Positions 46,154 through 57,016 of a DNA stretch of 64,000 nt are shown in pieces. Position numbers and translations under genes: made by a program. The number at the start of each line of letters is the position of its first letter. Positions within the stretch are counted from its first letter, which is position 1. The DNA is from Micrococcales bacterium (GTDB lineage: Bacteria > Actinomycetota > Actinomycetes > S36-B12 > UBA10799), in assembly GCA_016703125.1 (NCBI GenBank), contig JADJCR010000006.1:149859-213858 (forward strand), given 5' to 3'. Under the pieces are notes generated by a model. That model was not told where the DNA came from, did not search any database, and saw only the letters and a list, made by a program, of their open reading frames with translations.

Positions 46154-46609
46154 CCACACGCGAACGCGTGCTCCCAAAGAATACCCATGAGCCGGACGCG
46201 AATTTGTGGGACCCCCGCGAGGACTCCACGTCCGCACCGGCGTGAAACCGGCGTCGTGACCACCCGATCGCGTCACCTCCCCCCCACGAGACTGCTTCCC
46301 ACCACGCCCCTCCCGGGTATCCGCCGAGTTCAGGTGAAGACGACGAAGGTGCGGGTGGGGCACACCTGGAAGGTCCATCTCTCAACCTGTCGTCGCAGAC
46401 GCAGAATATCCACCCCGACGAGATTGGCGACTTCTTCATCATCGATGGCATCTCAGCAACTATTTGCTCCCAGTCGCCGCAGTCGGTGGCCTGCATGCGA
46501 TCCACCTTGCCGCTTACGAACGGTACCGATTGCCGCGGATCGCTGGCGGGTAACCGACAAGGGCTCGCAACGGCGCAGGGGTCGAGCGATCCGCGAAGCT
46601 ACACGACCG
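46154..46609. other. Gap between tRNA-Pro and der; no firm gene
   Basis: A plus-strand frame between about 46350 and 46640 reads NLSSQTQNIHPDEIGDFFII, then DGISATICSQSPQSVACMRS, with protein-like composition and cysteines. It lacks a clear start and its end overlaps der antisense. It may be a relic of a secreted protein; I would not annotate it as a gene. Confidence 0.25.
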
Positions 46610-48064
46610 TCACCGCCGCCTGCGCTTCTCCCGGATGCGCAGGTTGATCCGCATCGGCGTCCCCACGAACCCGAATTCCTCGCGCAACCGCCGCTCCAGG
46701 TACCGCCGGTAGCCGTGCTCCAGGAAGCCCGTCGTGAACATCGCGAACGTCGGCGGTTGCACTGCCGCCTGGGTGCCGAACAGGATCCGCGGCTGCCGGC
46801 CGCCGCGCACCGGGTGCGGATGTGACGCGACTAGATCCGCCAGGAACGAGTTCAGGCGCCCTGTCGACACCCGCGTCTGCCAGGAATCCAGGGCACGCTG
46901 CAGGTGCTTGCCGATCCGGTCGACGCCCCGGCCGGTCAGCCCGGAGATGTTGATCGTCTCAGCCCATGGCACACCGACGAGGTCCAGGTCCTTCTCGCGG
47001 GTCAGTTCCCGGCGGCGCTCGTCGTCCATGAGGTCCCATTTGGAGAAGGCGATGACCAGCGCCCGCCCCGCGTCGACGACCATCTGCACGATCCGGATGT
47101 CCTGCTCGGAGATCGGCTCGCTGGCGTCGATGACCACCAGCGCGACCTCGGCCCGCTCGATGGCTCGCTGCGTGCGGATCGATGCGTAGTACTCGTGGCC
47201 GCTGGCCTCCTTGACCCGCCGGCGGATGCCCGCAGTGTCGACGAACAGCCACTCCTGCCCGCCGATGGTCACGACCTCGTCCACAGGGTCCACGGTTGTC
47301 CCGGCGACGCTGTCCACCACGGAACGCTGGTGGCCGGCGACCTTGTTGAGCAGCGAGGATTTGCCCACGTTCGGGCGGCCGACGATGGCGACCCGGCGAG
47401 GGCCGCGGACGATTTGCCCCGACCCCTCCTCCGGAAGCCGTGCGACGATCTCGTCCAGCAGGTCACCGCTGCCCCGTCCGTGCAGTGCCGACACCGGGAA
47501 CGGCTCCCCCAAGCCCAAGGACCACAGAGAGGAAGCATCGGACTCGGTCCCCGCGTCGTCCACCTTGTTCGCGGCGAGCAGCACCGGCTTCTTCGCCTGG
47601 CGCAGGATCGGCACGACGCGTTCGTCAGCATCCGTCGCGCCCACCTTGGCGTCCACGACGAACACGACCACGTCGGCCTCGTCCACCGCGCGTTCGGCCT
47701 GGGCCGCGATGTCCGCACGCATGCCGACGGCGTCGTGCTCCCATCCACCCGTGTCGATGAGCTGGAAGTCGTGGCCGCTCCACTCCGCCTCATAGCGGAC
47801 GCGGTCGCGGGTCACTCCGGGCACATCCTGGACGACCGCCTCCCGGCGCCCGATGATCCGGTTGACCAAGGTCGACTTGCCGACGTTGGGCCGCCCGATG
47901 ATCGCCACGACCGGCAGCATCGGCTGCACCGGTTCGACGACCTCGACCTCGGCGTACTCGCGCTCGGCGATCTCCTGGGCGGCTTCGGTCAGCGCCTCAA
48001 CGTCAGTGTCGTCGCCGGCGATGTCGTCGACGTACACCTCATCGCCGGGCATCTGCTCACTCAT
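46610..48064 (-). CDS. der: Ribosome-biogenesis GTPase Der (EngA)
   Basis: A 484-aa double GTPase needed for 50S subunit maturation. The N-terminal 50 residues are acidic (typical of actinobacteria). The first G domain has GRPNVGKST at 57-65, DTGGWEHD and NKVD; the second has GRPNVGKSSLLNK, DTAGIRRR and SKWD. A C-terminal KH-like domain ends in a basic IREKRRRR. Its start overlaps the stop of cmk by 4 bp. Synteny cmk-der is as in M. tuberculosis Rv1712-Rv1713. Confidence 0.95.
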   Translation of the reverse strand: MSEQMPGDEVYVDDIAGDDTDVEALTEAAQEIAEREYAEVEVVEPVQPMLPVVAIIGRPNVGKSTLVNRIIGRREAVVQDVPGVTRDRVRYEAEWSGHDFQLIDTGGWEHDAVGMRADIAAQAERAVDEADVVVFVVDAKVGATDADERVVPILRQAKKPVLLAANKVDDAGTESDASSLWSLGLGEPFPVSALHGRGSGDLLDEIVARLPEEGSGQIVRGPRRVAIVGRPNVGKSSLLNKVAGHQRSVVDSVAGTTVDPVDEVVTIGGQEWLFVDTAGIRRRVKEASGHEYYASIRTQRAIERAEVALVVIDASEPISEQDIRIVQMVVDAGRALVIAFSKWDLMDDERRRELTREKDLDLVGVPWAETINISGLTGRGVDRIGKHLQRALDSWQTRVSTGRLNSFLADLVASHPHPVRGGRQPRILFGTQAAVQPPTFAMFTTGFLEHGYRRYLERRLREEFGFVGTPMRINLRIREKRRRR

Positions 48065-48726
48065 GTGCGCTCCTGTACCAGCGACGTGACGTGGTCGATG
48101 ACCTCGGGCAAGGTCATGTCCGTGGCGTCGACCTCCACCGCGTCCTCAGCGATCTGCAACGGGGACACCGCGCGACCACTGTCCGCGGCATCACGTGCGG
48201 CCAGCGACTCGTGGGTCAGGGCCACATCGGCGTCGTGCCCGCGCTGCGCGTCCTCGGCGGCCCGCCGCTGTGCCCGAGCTGCCACGTCCGCGGTGAGGTA
48301 AAGCTTCAGGTCCGCCTGCGGGAAGACCACCGTGCCCAGGTCCCGGCCCTCGGCCACCAGACCACTGGCCGCGTCACGCGCGACCTTCTGCTGCATGCCG
48401 ACCAGCGCTGTGCGCACCTCGGGGATCGCGCTGAAGCGACTTACCGCAGCGGTGACCTCCGGTGTGCGGATGGCCTCAGAGACGTCGACGCCGTTGACGG
48501 CGATGGTCGGGGCGAGCGGATCGGTGCCGCTGGTGAGCACGCACTGCTTGAGCCGGCCGGGGACGTCCGCCTCCACGATCCCGTTGTCCAGCGCCCACCA
48601 CGTGACGGCCCGGTACATCGCGCCGGTGTCGAGGTAGTCGTACCCGAGCCGACTGGCGACGCCCTTGGAGACACTGGACTTGCCGGAGCCGGACGGACCG
48701 TCGATGGCGACGATGACAACGGGCAT
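48061..48726 (-). CDS. cmk: Cytidylate kinase
   Basis: A 221-aa (d)CMP kinase of pyrimidine salvage. P-loop DGPSGSGKSSVSKGVA near the N-terminus, then YDYLDTGAMYRAVTWWA, GVDVSEAIRTPEVTAAVS, VAEGRDLGTVVFPQADLKLYLTA (split by eye into its motifs) and RAQRRAAED. Complete, and translationally coupled to der (ATGA). Confidence 0.95.
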   Translation of the reverse strand: MPVVIVAIDGPSGSGKSSVSKGVASRLGYDYLDTGAMYRAVTWWALDNGIVEADVPGRLKQCVLTSGTDPLAPTIAVNGVDVSEAIRTPEVTAAVSRFSAIPEVRTALVGMQQKVARDAASGLVAEGRDLGTVVFPQADLKLYLTADVAARAQRRAAEDAQRGHDADVALTHESLAARDAADSGRAVSPLQIAEDAVEVDATDMTLPEVIDHVTSLVQERT

Positions 48727-48826
48727 ATCTGCGAGCCTACCTGTGGGTCACGCCCGCGGGGTCAGCGACCGAAGGCGGGAGAGGAAGGTACACCGGGGAG
48801 TCGGTGTACTGACACTCCCGGACACC

Positions 48827-49879
48827 TCAACCCCGCAGCCGCCACCCACCGGCCGTCAGCGACTCGCGCAACCGCTGCTCGCTGTGCGGGCGCACCACCA
48901 GGTGCGCGATGGCTCGAAGGCGGCCCAGCGTGTGCTCGATGCGAACGTCCTCGAGGTTGACATCCGCGTGCCCGGCTCGCACGAACAGCGCCGCCAACTG
49001 GCCGGGGGCGTCCTCGATGACTACCGACACCGTGGCCATGTCCGCGGCCTCGCCACCGTGCTTCCCCGGCAGGCGGCCACGACCGGCCACCCCTTTGTCC
49101 AGCAGGTCCCGCACACCCACGGCGTCGCGTTTCAGCAGCGCCGCCCGGAACTGCTCGACGTCGGCCGCGAACTGGTCGAGGTACACCTCGACGTGGTCGG
49201 CGTTGGCCAGCAGGATCTGCGCCCACAGCACCGGGTCGCTGGCCGCGATCCGCGTGGTGTCCCGCACCCCGGGCCCGGCGACGCTGACATCGGCGGCGGA
49301 GGCCCCGAGCAATTGACCGGCCAGCAGGGAAGCGACGACCTGCGGGGCGTGCGAGCACAAAGCCACTGCGCGGTCGTGCTCGTCAGGGTCCATCATGCGC
49401 ACCACGGCGTGCAGGCTCTCGGCGAACCCCGTGATCTCCGCCAGCCGCGTGGCATCGGTCTCGGCGATCGGGGTGAGGATCCAGGGCCGGTCCTCGAACA
49501 GGTCGCCGCGACCGGCCGCCGCGCCGGAGATCTCACGGCCAGCCATCGGGTGCCCACCCACATAGCGGCTGAGGTCCGCGCCACTGTCGCGCAGGGCCGC
49601 GATCGGTTCGGACTTGACGCTGCCCACGTCGGAGACCGTGGCTCGCGGGAACCGGCGCAACGCGGCATCCACCTCGGCCGCAATCTGGTCCGGCGGGACC
49701 GCGATGAACACGGTGCGCGGGTCGGCACAGGGCTGCCCCGATCCGGCGCCCATCGCCTCGGCGGTGCGCACGGTCTTCGGATCCAGGTCCTCCAAGTGGA
49801 CGACCGCTCCGGTCTGGGACAGTGCCAGACCCAGCGAGGTGCCCAGCAGGCCGGCACCCCGGATGAGGATCTCAGTCAT
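48827..49879 (-). CDS. tyrA: Prephenate dehydrogenase
   Basis: A 350-aa enzyme that oxidatively decarboxylates prephenate to 4-hydroxyphenylpyruvate for tyrosine. NAD-binding RGAGLLGTSLGLALS is at the N-terminus, followed by VSDVGSVKSEPI, VGGHPMAGREISG (catalytic His) and CSHAPQVVASLLAG. A C-terminal ACT-like regulatory domain begins near VSVVIEDAPGQLAALF. The ATG at 49879 overlaps the chorismate mutase stop by 8 bp; the two successive steps of the pathway are thus coupled. Confidence 0.9.
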   Translation of the reverse strand: MTEILIRGAGLLGTSLGLALSQTGAVVHLEDLDPKTVRTAEAMGAGSGQPCADPRTVFIAVPPDQIAAEVDAALRRFPRATVSDVGSVKSEPIAALRDSGADLSRYVGGHPMAGREISGAAAGRGDLFEDRPWILTPIAETDATRLAEITGFAESLHAVVRMMDPDEHDRAVALCSHAPQVVASLLAGQLLGASAADVSVAGPGVRDTTRIAASDPVLWAQILLANADHVEVYLDQFAADVEQFRAALLKRDAVGVRDLLDKGVAGRGRLPGKHGGEAADMATVSVVIEDAPGQLAALFVRAGHADVNLEDVRIEHTLGRLRAIAHLVVRPHSEQRLRESLTAGGWRLRG

Positions 49880-50237
49880 CGGCGGTGTCTCGCCGCAGGC
49901 TCTCGGTGCCACGCAGGTACACGTGCTGGATCTGGGCGCGGGTCAGGTCCGAGTCGACGTGTGCCATCACGCGCACCACCCGTGGCATCGCGTCCGGTAC
50001 CGCCACCTCGGTGGCCGACAGCAGGGGCACGTCCTCCAGCCCCGCCAGGCGGGCGGCGGTGGCCGGGTAGCACGACACAAGATCAGGGGTCGAGGTGAGG
50101 ATCACACTGATCACGTCCGCCGGATCCACCGCATTGGCAGCCAGCATCTGCGTGACCAACTCCCCGACCGCGTCCATGATCGGTTCGCGCGCATCGGCGG
50201 ACACCTGGGTCGCTCCGCGCACCGCTCGTACAGCCAC
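49872..50237 (-). CDS. aroH: Chorismate mutase, AroH type
   Basis: A 121-aa monofunctional chorismate mutase of the Bacillus AroH fold (chorismate to prephenate). The opening AVRAVRGATQVSADAREPI contains the active-site Arg. It continues VISVILTSTPDLVSCYPA, PLLSATEVAVPDAMPRVVRV and QHVYLRGTESLR. The GTG at 50237 is the family start. It feeds the downstream prephenate dehydrogenase directly. Confidence 0.92.
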   Translation of the reverse strand: MAVRAVRGATQVSADAREPIMDAVGELVTQMLAANAVDPADVISVILTSTPDLVSCYPATAARLAGLEDVPLLSATEVAVPDAMPRVVRVMAHVDSDLTRAQIQHVYLRGTESLRRDTADD

Positions 50238-50247
50238 AAAACGAAGA

Positions 50248-50970
50248 CTACAAGCCGACCTCGGGGTACAAACGCTGCGGTTCCTTCCCATCCAACTCGC
50301 GCATCTGCCCCGCGGCCTGGCCGCGCAAACGCACCGGGCCGACCTGGGTGCGCACCAGTCGTTGCACGGGATGGCCGAGGGTGTCGAACAGTCGCCGGAC
50401 GATGCGGTTGCGCCCCTCGTGCAGGCTGACCTCCACGACGCTGCGGTCGTCGGCAGCGGCCACGATCCGGCACTGGTCGACCGTCACGGGTCCGTCGTCG
50501 AGGTCCACTGGCTTGCGCAGTCGCGCCCGCAGACCCGCGTCCACCCGGCCCTCAACGGTGGCCACATAGGTCTTCGACACCCCGTGCGAGGGGTGGGCGA
50601 TGCGGTTGGCAAGTTCCCCGTCGTTGGTGAGCAGCAGCAGGCCCTCGGTGTCCACGTCGAGACGCCCTACATGGAAGACCCGTTCCGGGCGGTCCGCGAC
50701 GTAGTCCCCGACGCACGGACGGCCGCCGGGATCACTCATCGCCGACGTGACGCCGCGCGGTTTGTGCAAGGCCAGGACCAGGATCTCGCTGCGGGTGGGG
50801 ATCCGGGTGCCGTCCACATGGATCACGGCAGTCTGCGGGTCGACCCGCGTCCCGAGCACCGCCACCCGGCCGCCGACAGTGACCCGCCCGTCGGCGATGA
50901 GCTGGTCGCACACCCGGCGACTGCCGACGCCGGCGGCGGCGAGGACCTTCTGCAGTCGCTCGCCGTCCAC
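50248..50970 (-). CDS. 23S rRNA pseudouridine synthase, RluB/RsuA family
   Basis: A 240-aa enzyme. The N-terminal S4 RNA-binding domain is ERLQKVLAAAGVGSRR...LIADGRVTV. The catalytic domain has the active-site Asp in VGRLDVDTEGLLLLTNDG, HKPRGVTSAMSD near the front and LHEGRNRIVRRLFDTLGHP near the end. It probably modifies 23S rRNA like the M. tuberculosis Rv1711 homologue in the same position. It abuts scpB. Confidence 0.9.
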   Translation of the reverse strand: MDGERLQKVLAAAGVGSRRVCDQLIADGRVTVGGRVAVLGTRVDPQTAVIHVDGTRIPTRSEILVLALHKPRGVTSAMSDPGGRPCVGDYVADRPERVFHVGRLDVDTEGLLLLTNDGELANRIAHPSHGVSKTYVATVEGRVDAGLRARLRKPVDLDDGPVTVDQCRIVAAADDRSVVEVSLHEGRNRIVRRLFDTLGHPVQRLVRTQVGPVRLRGQAAGQMRELDGKEPQRLYPEVGL

Positions 50971-51597
50971 TCAGATCTCGCCGGTGAGTTCCGGTGAATC
51001 CAGGTCGGTCAGGTCCGGCAAGTAGTCGGCGACCGGCGGCAGTTCGTCCAGCGAGGCGATCCCGAGTCGCTGCAGGAAGTACTCGGTGGTGGCGTACAGG
51101 ACCGCACCGCTCTCCGCGTCGTGCCCCACCTCGGTGATCAGCCCGCGGGTGACCAGCGTCTTCATGACCCCGTCGACGTTCACCGCGCGGATCGCGCTGA
51201 CCCAACTGCGCGACACCGGCTGCCGGTAGGCCACCACCGCCAGGGTCTCCATCGCTGCCTGCGACAAGCGCGCGGACTGGCCGTCCTTGACGTAGCGGCT
51301 CACCAGTTCCGAGCATTCGGCGGCGGTCACGAAACGCCATCCTGCGGACTCCCGGCGGATCGTGAAACCGCGACCGGACGTCGCGTACTCGCTGAGCAGC
51401 CCTTCGACGGTGGCCGTGATCTCGTCAGGCGGGGTGTCGAGCGCCACCCCGAGATCCTCGGCGGACATCGGCTCGTCGGCGATCAGCAGCAGCGCCTCCA
51501 CGGCAGCGGCCAGCGAAGGCGCGCCGAGATCATGGGGCTCGACCTCCGAGGCCTGTGGACCGAGCCGGTCCGTGAGATCAATCACCCGATGGGTCAC
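50971..51597 (-). CDS. scpB: Segregation and condensation protein B
   Basis: A 208-aa kleisin-associated winged-helix protein of the SMC-ScpAB condensin complex. Motifs: AVEALLLIADEPMSAEDLG, GFTIRRESAGWRFVTAAE, SQAAMETLAVVAYRQPVSRS and AVNVDGVMKTLVTRGLI. Its start overlaps the end of scpA by 20 bp. Confidence 0.93.
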   Translation of the reverse strand: MTHRVIDLTDRLGPQASEVEPHDLGAPSLAAAVEALLLIADEPMSAEDLGVALDTPPDEITATVEGLLSEYATSGRGFTIRRESAGWRFVTAAECSELVSRYVKDGQSARLSQAAMETLAVVAYRQPVSRSWVSAIRAVNVDGVMKTLVTRGLITEVGHDAESGAVLYATTEYFLQRLGIASLDELPPVADYLPDLTDLDSPELTGEI

Positions 51598-52357
51598 TGT
51601 CGTCCTCCCACACGATGGTCAACTCGGCCAAGGCCTTCTCCTGCTCGAAGCGGACGGTGCCGTCGCGGAAGAGCTCAAGCAGGGCCAGGAACCGGCCCAC
51701 CACGATCATCCGGTTGTCGGCGTCCTCGATCAGGTCGCGGAACGTCGCCCGACGGCTGACCTCCAGCCGGTCGTACAGAATCTGCTTCTGTTCCGCCACG
51801 CTGACCGCTGGGGCGTGCACGTGGTCGGTCGAGACCTGCGGCACGGGTTTCGGCGTCAGCGCCACCGCACCCAGCGCGGCGAACGCGTCGGGGCCCAGGC
51901 CCAGCACCACATCGGGAAGCAGGCCGTGCAGGTCCGGGTCCAGCCCCACCGTGCGCGGCAGCATCGTGGGGGCGTCGGCCATCATCTGCGCGAAGATCGC
52001 GGAGACGTCCTTGTACGCCCGGTACTGCATCAGGCGGGCGAACAGCAGGTCCCGCGCCTCGAGCAGGGCGAGATCCTCCTCGTCCTCCAACTCAGCGCCG
52101 GGGAGCAGCTTCACGACCTTCAGATCCAGCAGCGTCGCGGCCACGACCAGGAAGTGGCTGGTCTCCTCGAGGTCCCACGACTGACCCTGCTGGCGGATGT
52201 ACCGCAGGAACTCGTCGGTGACCGTGCTCAGGGACAGTTCGGTGACCTCGAGCTTGTGCTTGGAGATCAGTTGCAGCAGCATGTCGAACGGCCCGGAGAA
52301 CTCCTCCAGATGCACAGCGAAGCCCGTGGGCTCCTCGTGCAGGGGCGCTGCGGTCAC
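51578..52357 (-). CDS. scpA: Segregation and condensation protein A
   Basis: A 259-aa kleisin that bridges SMC heads with ScpB. The N-terminal signature is AVHLEEFSGPFDMLLQLISK, followed by LSTVTDEFLRYIRQQ and HFLVVAATLLDLKVVKLLPG; the C-terminal winged helix includes RRATFRDLIEDADNRM and VVGRFLALLELFRDG. It starts at GTG 52357 (or the adjacent GTG 52360). Confidence 0.93.
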   Translation of the reverse strand: MTAAPLHEEPTGFAVHLEEFSGPFDMLLQLISKHKLEVTELSLSTVTDEFLRYIRQQGQSWDLEETSHFLVVAATLLDLKVVKLLPGAELEDEEDLALLEARDLLFARLMQYRAYKDVSAIFAQMMADAPTMLPRTVGLDPDLHGLLPDVVLGLGPDAFAALGAVALTPKPVPQVSTDHVHAPAVSVAEQKQILYDRLEVSRRATFRDLIEDADNRMIVVGRFLALLELFRDGTVRFEQEKALAELTIVWEDDSDPSGD

Positions 52358-52412
52358 CACGCCACCGTAACCCGCTGCGTGACGAACTCCCGGTAGCCAC
52401 ACACCGCCGCTG

Positions 52413-52527
52413 TTGCGACGAAAGTGCAGGCCACAGGCCCGCTTTGCGACGAAGGTGCGCGGTCCGCCGGCCCTCGACCGGCCACCATCGTCGCATTCGG
52501 CCAGGGCGCGCCGTACCTTCGTCACAA
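52413..52527. repeat. Three copies of a 15-bp motif between scpA and xerD
   Basis: TTGCGACGAAAGTGC (52413-52427), TTGCGACGAAGGTGC (52444-52458) and an inverted copy, TTGTGACGAAGGTAC on the minus strand (52513-52527). The consensus is TTGYGACGAARGTRC. The gap holds no gene. This could be a regulator site or a dispersed intergenic repeat. Confidence 0.45.
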
Positions 52528-52554
52528 CGACCCGGCACTCGGCCCGGCTACCCG

Positions 52555-53466
52555 TCACCGCAGCGCCCGCGGATGCGACTCCGCGTACACCTCCCGCAGC
52601 CGGTCGATCGTGACCTTCGTGTAGATCTGCGTCGTGGTCACGGAAGCGTGCCCCAGCAACTCCTGGACCACCCGGACATCCGCGCCGCCCTCCAGCAGAT
52701 GCGTCGCGAACGAGTGCCGCAGAGTGTGCGGCGACACGTCCGGCACCCCGGCCCGTCTCGCAGCCGCCGTGACGATGGCGTAGGCACTTTGCCGGGACAA
52801 CCGGCCACCGCGCAGGTTGAGGAACACCTCCCGCGGCACAGACGTTCGCTTGGCCACCAGCGCCGGCCGCGAACGCACGAAATACCCCTCCAGCGCGTCT
52901 GCGGCGTAGGACCCGATCGGGACCCGCCGCTGCTTGCCGCCCTTGCCCCGCAGCAACACCGAGCGGTCCTCCAGATCCAGCGCATCGGGGGTCAGATCGA
53001 CCGCCTCGCTGATACGCGCACCGCTGCCGTACAGGAACTCCAACAGCGCACGGTCCCGGATGCCCGGCACCGTGGTGGGGTCGCACGACTCGACCATGGA
53101 CACCGTGTCCGACACCGTCAGCGCCTTCGGCAGCCGCATCGGGATGCTCGGGGAGGCCAGGTCCTCGGTCGGGTCGACGGGCAGTTCGCCCTCCGCCCCC
53201 AGGTACTTGAACAGGCCCCGCACACTGCTCACCGTGCGGCGCACCGACGAGGCGCTCAGGGCTGCGTCCCGCGATGCCCATGTCACGAAATCGCCGAGTT
53301 GCCCTCCGGTCACGCGAGCGAGATCGTCGATGCCCACCTGGTCGAGCCACACCGCGAACCGGTCCAGGTCGCGCCGATAGGCGGCCACGGTGTTGACGGA
53401 CAGGCCCCGCTCCACGATGACGTGCTCGAGGTAGGCGTCGATCCCCTCCCGGACCGCAACCACCAC
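52555..53466 (-). CDS. xerD: Tyrosine recombinase XerD
   Basis: A 303-aa site-specific recombinase for chromosome dimer resolution. The N-terminal SAM-like domain contains YLEHVIVERGLSVNTVAAYRR. Catalytic residues are R in YGSGARISEAVDL, K in RGKGGKQRRVP, H and R in SPHTLRHSFATHLL, H in LLGHASVTTTQ and the nucleophile Tyr in IYTKV. Complete. M. tuberculosis places its homologue (Rv1701) in the same block. Confidence 0.92.
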   Translation of the reverse strand: MVVAVREGIDAYLEHVIVERGLSVNTVAAYRRDLDRFAVWLDQVGIDDLARVTGGQLGDFVTWASRDAALSASSVRRTVSSVRGLFKYLGAEGELPVDPTEDLASPSIPMRLPKALTVSDTVSMVESCDPTTVPGIRDRALLEFLYGSGARISEAVDLTPDALDLEDRSVLLRGKGGKQRRVPIGSYAADALEGYFVRSRPALVAKRTSVPREVFLNLRGGRLSRQSAYAIVTAAARRAGVPDVSPHTLRHSFATHLLEGGADVRVVQELLGHASVTTTQIYTKVTIDRLREVYAESHPRALR

Positions 53467-54582
53467 TCAGCCGAGCACGGATTCCAACGACACACTCGGC
53501 AGGCCGAACGCATCGGCCACGGCCTGGTATGTGATTGCACCGGCGTGGGTGTTCAGGCCCAGCGCGAGTGCGTGGTCATCCCGGCACGCCTGTTCCCAGC
53601 CGAAGTCGGCCAGGTCCAGCAGGTACGGCAGCGTGACATTGGTCAACGCCCAGGTCGAGGTGTGGGGCACGGCCCCGGGCATGTTGGCCACGCAGTAGAA
53701 CAGGCTGTTGTGCACCCCGTACGTCGGGTCCGCGTGGGTGGTGGGACGGGAGTCGTCGAAACACCCGCCCTGGTCGATCGAGATGTCCACGAGCACCGAT
53801 CCCAGCTTCATGCGCGACACCAGTTCGTTGCTGATCAAGCGCGGCGCCTTCGCGCCATGGATGAGGACCGCCCCGATGACCAGGTCCGCGTCCAGCACGC
53901 AGCGTTCGATCTCGTACTGGTTGGACGCCACCGTCTGCATGTGCCCCTGGTAGATCGCGTCGACGTCGCGCAGTCGGGCGACGTCGCGGTCAAGCAGCAA
54001 CACCTCCGCCTGCATGCCCAGCGCAATCGCCGCGGCGTTCTGCCCTGCCACACCGGCTCCGATCACGACGACCTTCCCGGCGTGGACCCCCGGGGTACCG
54101 CCGAGCAACACCCCACGCCCACCGTTTGCCTTCAGCAGCGCTTGCGCCCCCACCTGCGGGGCAAGCCGGCCGGCGACTTCCGACATCGGCGCCAGCAGCG
54201 GCAGGCTGCGATCGGGCAGTTCCACCGTCTCGTAGGCAATGGCTGTGGTGCCGCTGTCGAGCAGGGCCTGGGTGCACTCCCGGGAGGCGGCCAGATGCAG
54301 ATAGGTGAACAGCACCAGGTCGTCGCGCAGGAACCCGTACTCGCTGGGCATCGGTTCCTTGACCTTCACCACCATGTCCGCCGCGCCCCACACCTGTGCC
54401 GCAGTGGGAAGAATGCTGGCACCCGCCGCCTCGAACTCCTCGTCCGGCAGCGAGGACCCCCGACCGGCCCCGGCCTGGACGACCACGCTGTGCCCGTGTC
54501 GCAGGAGTTCTTGGACCCCGGCGGGGGTGATGGCCACCCGGTACTCCTGCTGCTTGACCTCAGACGGAACACCTATACGCAT
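53467..54582 (-). CDS. ald: Alanine dehydrogenase
   Basis: A 371-aa NAD-dependent enzyme interconverting L-alanine and pyruvate plus ammonia. It begins MRIGVPSEVKQQEYRVAITP. The catalytic Lys and His are in VVKVKEPM and FTYLHLAAS, and the Rossmann motif is VIGAGVAGQNAAAIALG. Its ATG overlaps the stop of the upstream Nudix gene (TGATG). This gene is not part of the mycobacterial version of the block and was probably inserted here. Confidence 0.95.
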   Translation of the reverse strand: MRIGVPSEVKQQEYRVAITPAGVQELLRHGHSVVVQAGAGRGSSLPDEEFEAAGASILPTAAQVWGAADMVVKVKEPMPSEYGFLRDDLVLFTYLHLAASRECTQALLDSGTTAIAYETVELPDRSLPLLAPMSEVAGRLAPQVGAQALLKANGGRGVLLGGTPGVHAGKVVVIGAGVAGQNAAAIALGMQAEVLLLDRDVARLRDVDAIYQGHMQTVASNQYEIERCVLDADLVIGAVLIHGAKAPRLISNELVSRMKLGSVLVDISIDQGGCFDDSRPTTHADPTYGVHNSLFYCVANMPGAVPHTSTWALTNVTLPYLLDLADFGWEQACRDDHALALGLNTHAGAITYQAVADAFGLPSVSLESVLG

Positions 54583-55263
54583 CAGCCATCCGTTCCGCGC
54601 CCCACCTGCGGTGTGCGCACGTTTCCCAGCGATTCGACCCAGTCTCGCACAGGCCAGGGCGCCTCAGCAGGGCGAAGATCAGCCCACCCCCGGGCGCGCG
54701 CAGCGGCCGCGGCCAGGATGCCGTTGGTCGCTGTGGGGTTCTGGATCCGCCCGGCCAGGACCAGTCGCACGGCCTCATCGAGGTCGACCCATGCCTGCGG
54801 CAGGTGCGCCTCCTCCGCCTCGCCGGTGTGCGCCCGGCCCTCGGGATGCCGGTCGAGATCACGGGCCAGGTAGCAGCGGAAAGTCTCGCTGGTCCCGCCC
54901 GGGGAGTTGAGGAAGTCGATGAGCACATGCCACACACCCGCCGTGAGCCCAGCCTCTTCCACGAGTTCGCGGCGGGCACATTCCAGGGCGGATTCCCTGT
55001 GCGTGTCGAGCAGCCCGGCCGGGGGTTCGAAAAGGTAGGCGCCGACCGGGTGCCGGTACTGCCGGATCAGCAGCAGCCGGTCGTGCTCATCGAGGGCGAT
55101 GATCCCCACCGCGCCAGGGTGGACGACCAAGTCCCGAGTGACTGTGTGGTCGCCGATGCGCACCTCGTCGGAGCGCACGTCCCAGACCGCCCCGCCGAAC
55201 CGCGTCGTGCTGGCAACCACCTCATGGTCCTCGAACCCGTCCTGGACCGCGCCGTGCCAGACC

Positions 55264-55271
<8 letters not shown>
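54582..55271 (-). CDS. ADP-ribose pyrophosphatase-type Nudix hydrolase
   Basis: A 229-aa hydrolase of nucleoside diphosphate sugars. The Nudix box lies in AGLLDTHRESALECA through RRELVEEAGL, preceded by LLLIRQYRHPVGAYLFEPPA, typical of ADP-ribose pyrophosphatases. The ATG at 55271 (MDEVWHGAVQDGFED) overlaps the pyrG stop by 8 bp. Position equals Rv1700. Confidence 0.88.
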
Positions 55272-56903
<1,632 letters not shown>

Positions 56904-57016
56904 GGGTGACCAGACTACCGGCTCACCGGCCCATGCCGGGCAGACACTCGCAAGGTTTGTTGGTTGCCGCCCCGGATCCGACGCACGGCCGCCACGTTGG
57001 GGGCGCCCCCCGACGA

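Noticed and set aside
46154..46609. Possible secreted protein gene upstream of der
   Set aside because: No start, no ribosome site and an end overlapping der; kept only as a low-confidence note.
51578..53350. A 590-residue frame joining scpA to sequence antisense of xerD
   Set aside because: The N-terminal 330 residues are a shadow frame of xerD; ScpA begins at the GTG at 52357.
52444..54873. An 809-residue plus-strand frame opposite xerD and ald
   Set aside because: It is a GC-rich antisense shadow, full of His/Arg/Gly, with no domain.
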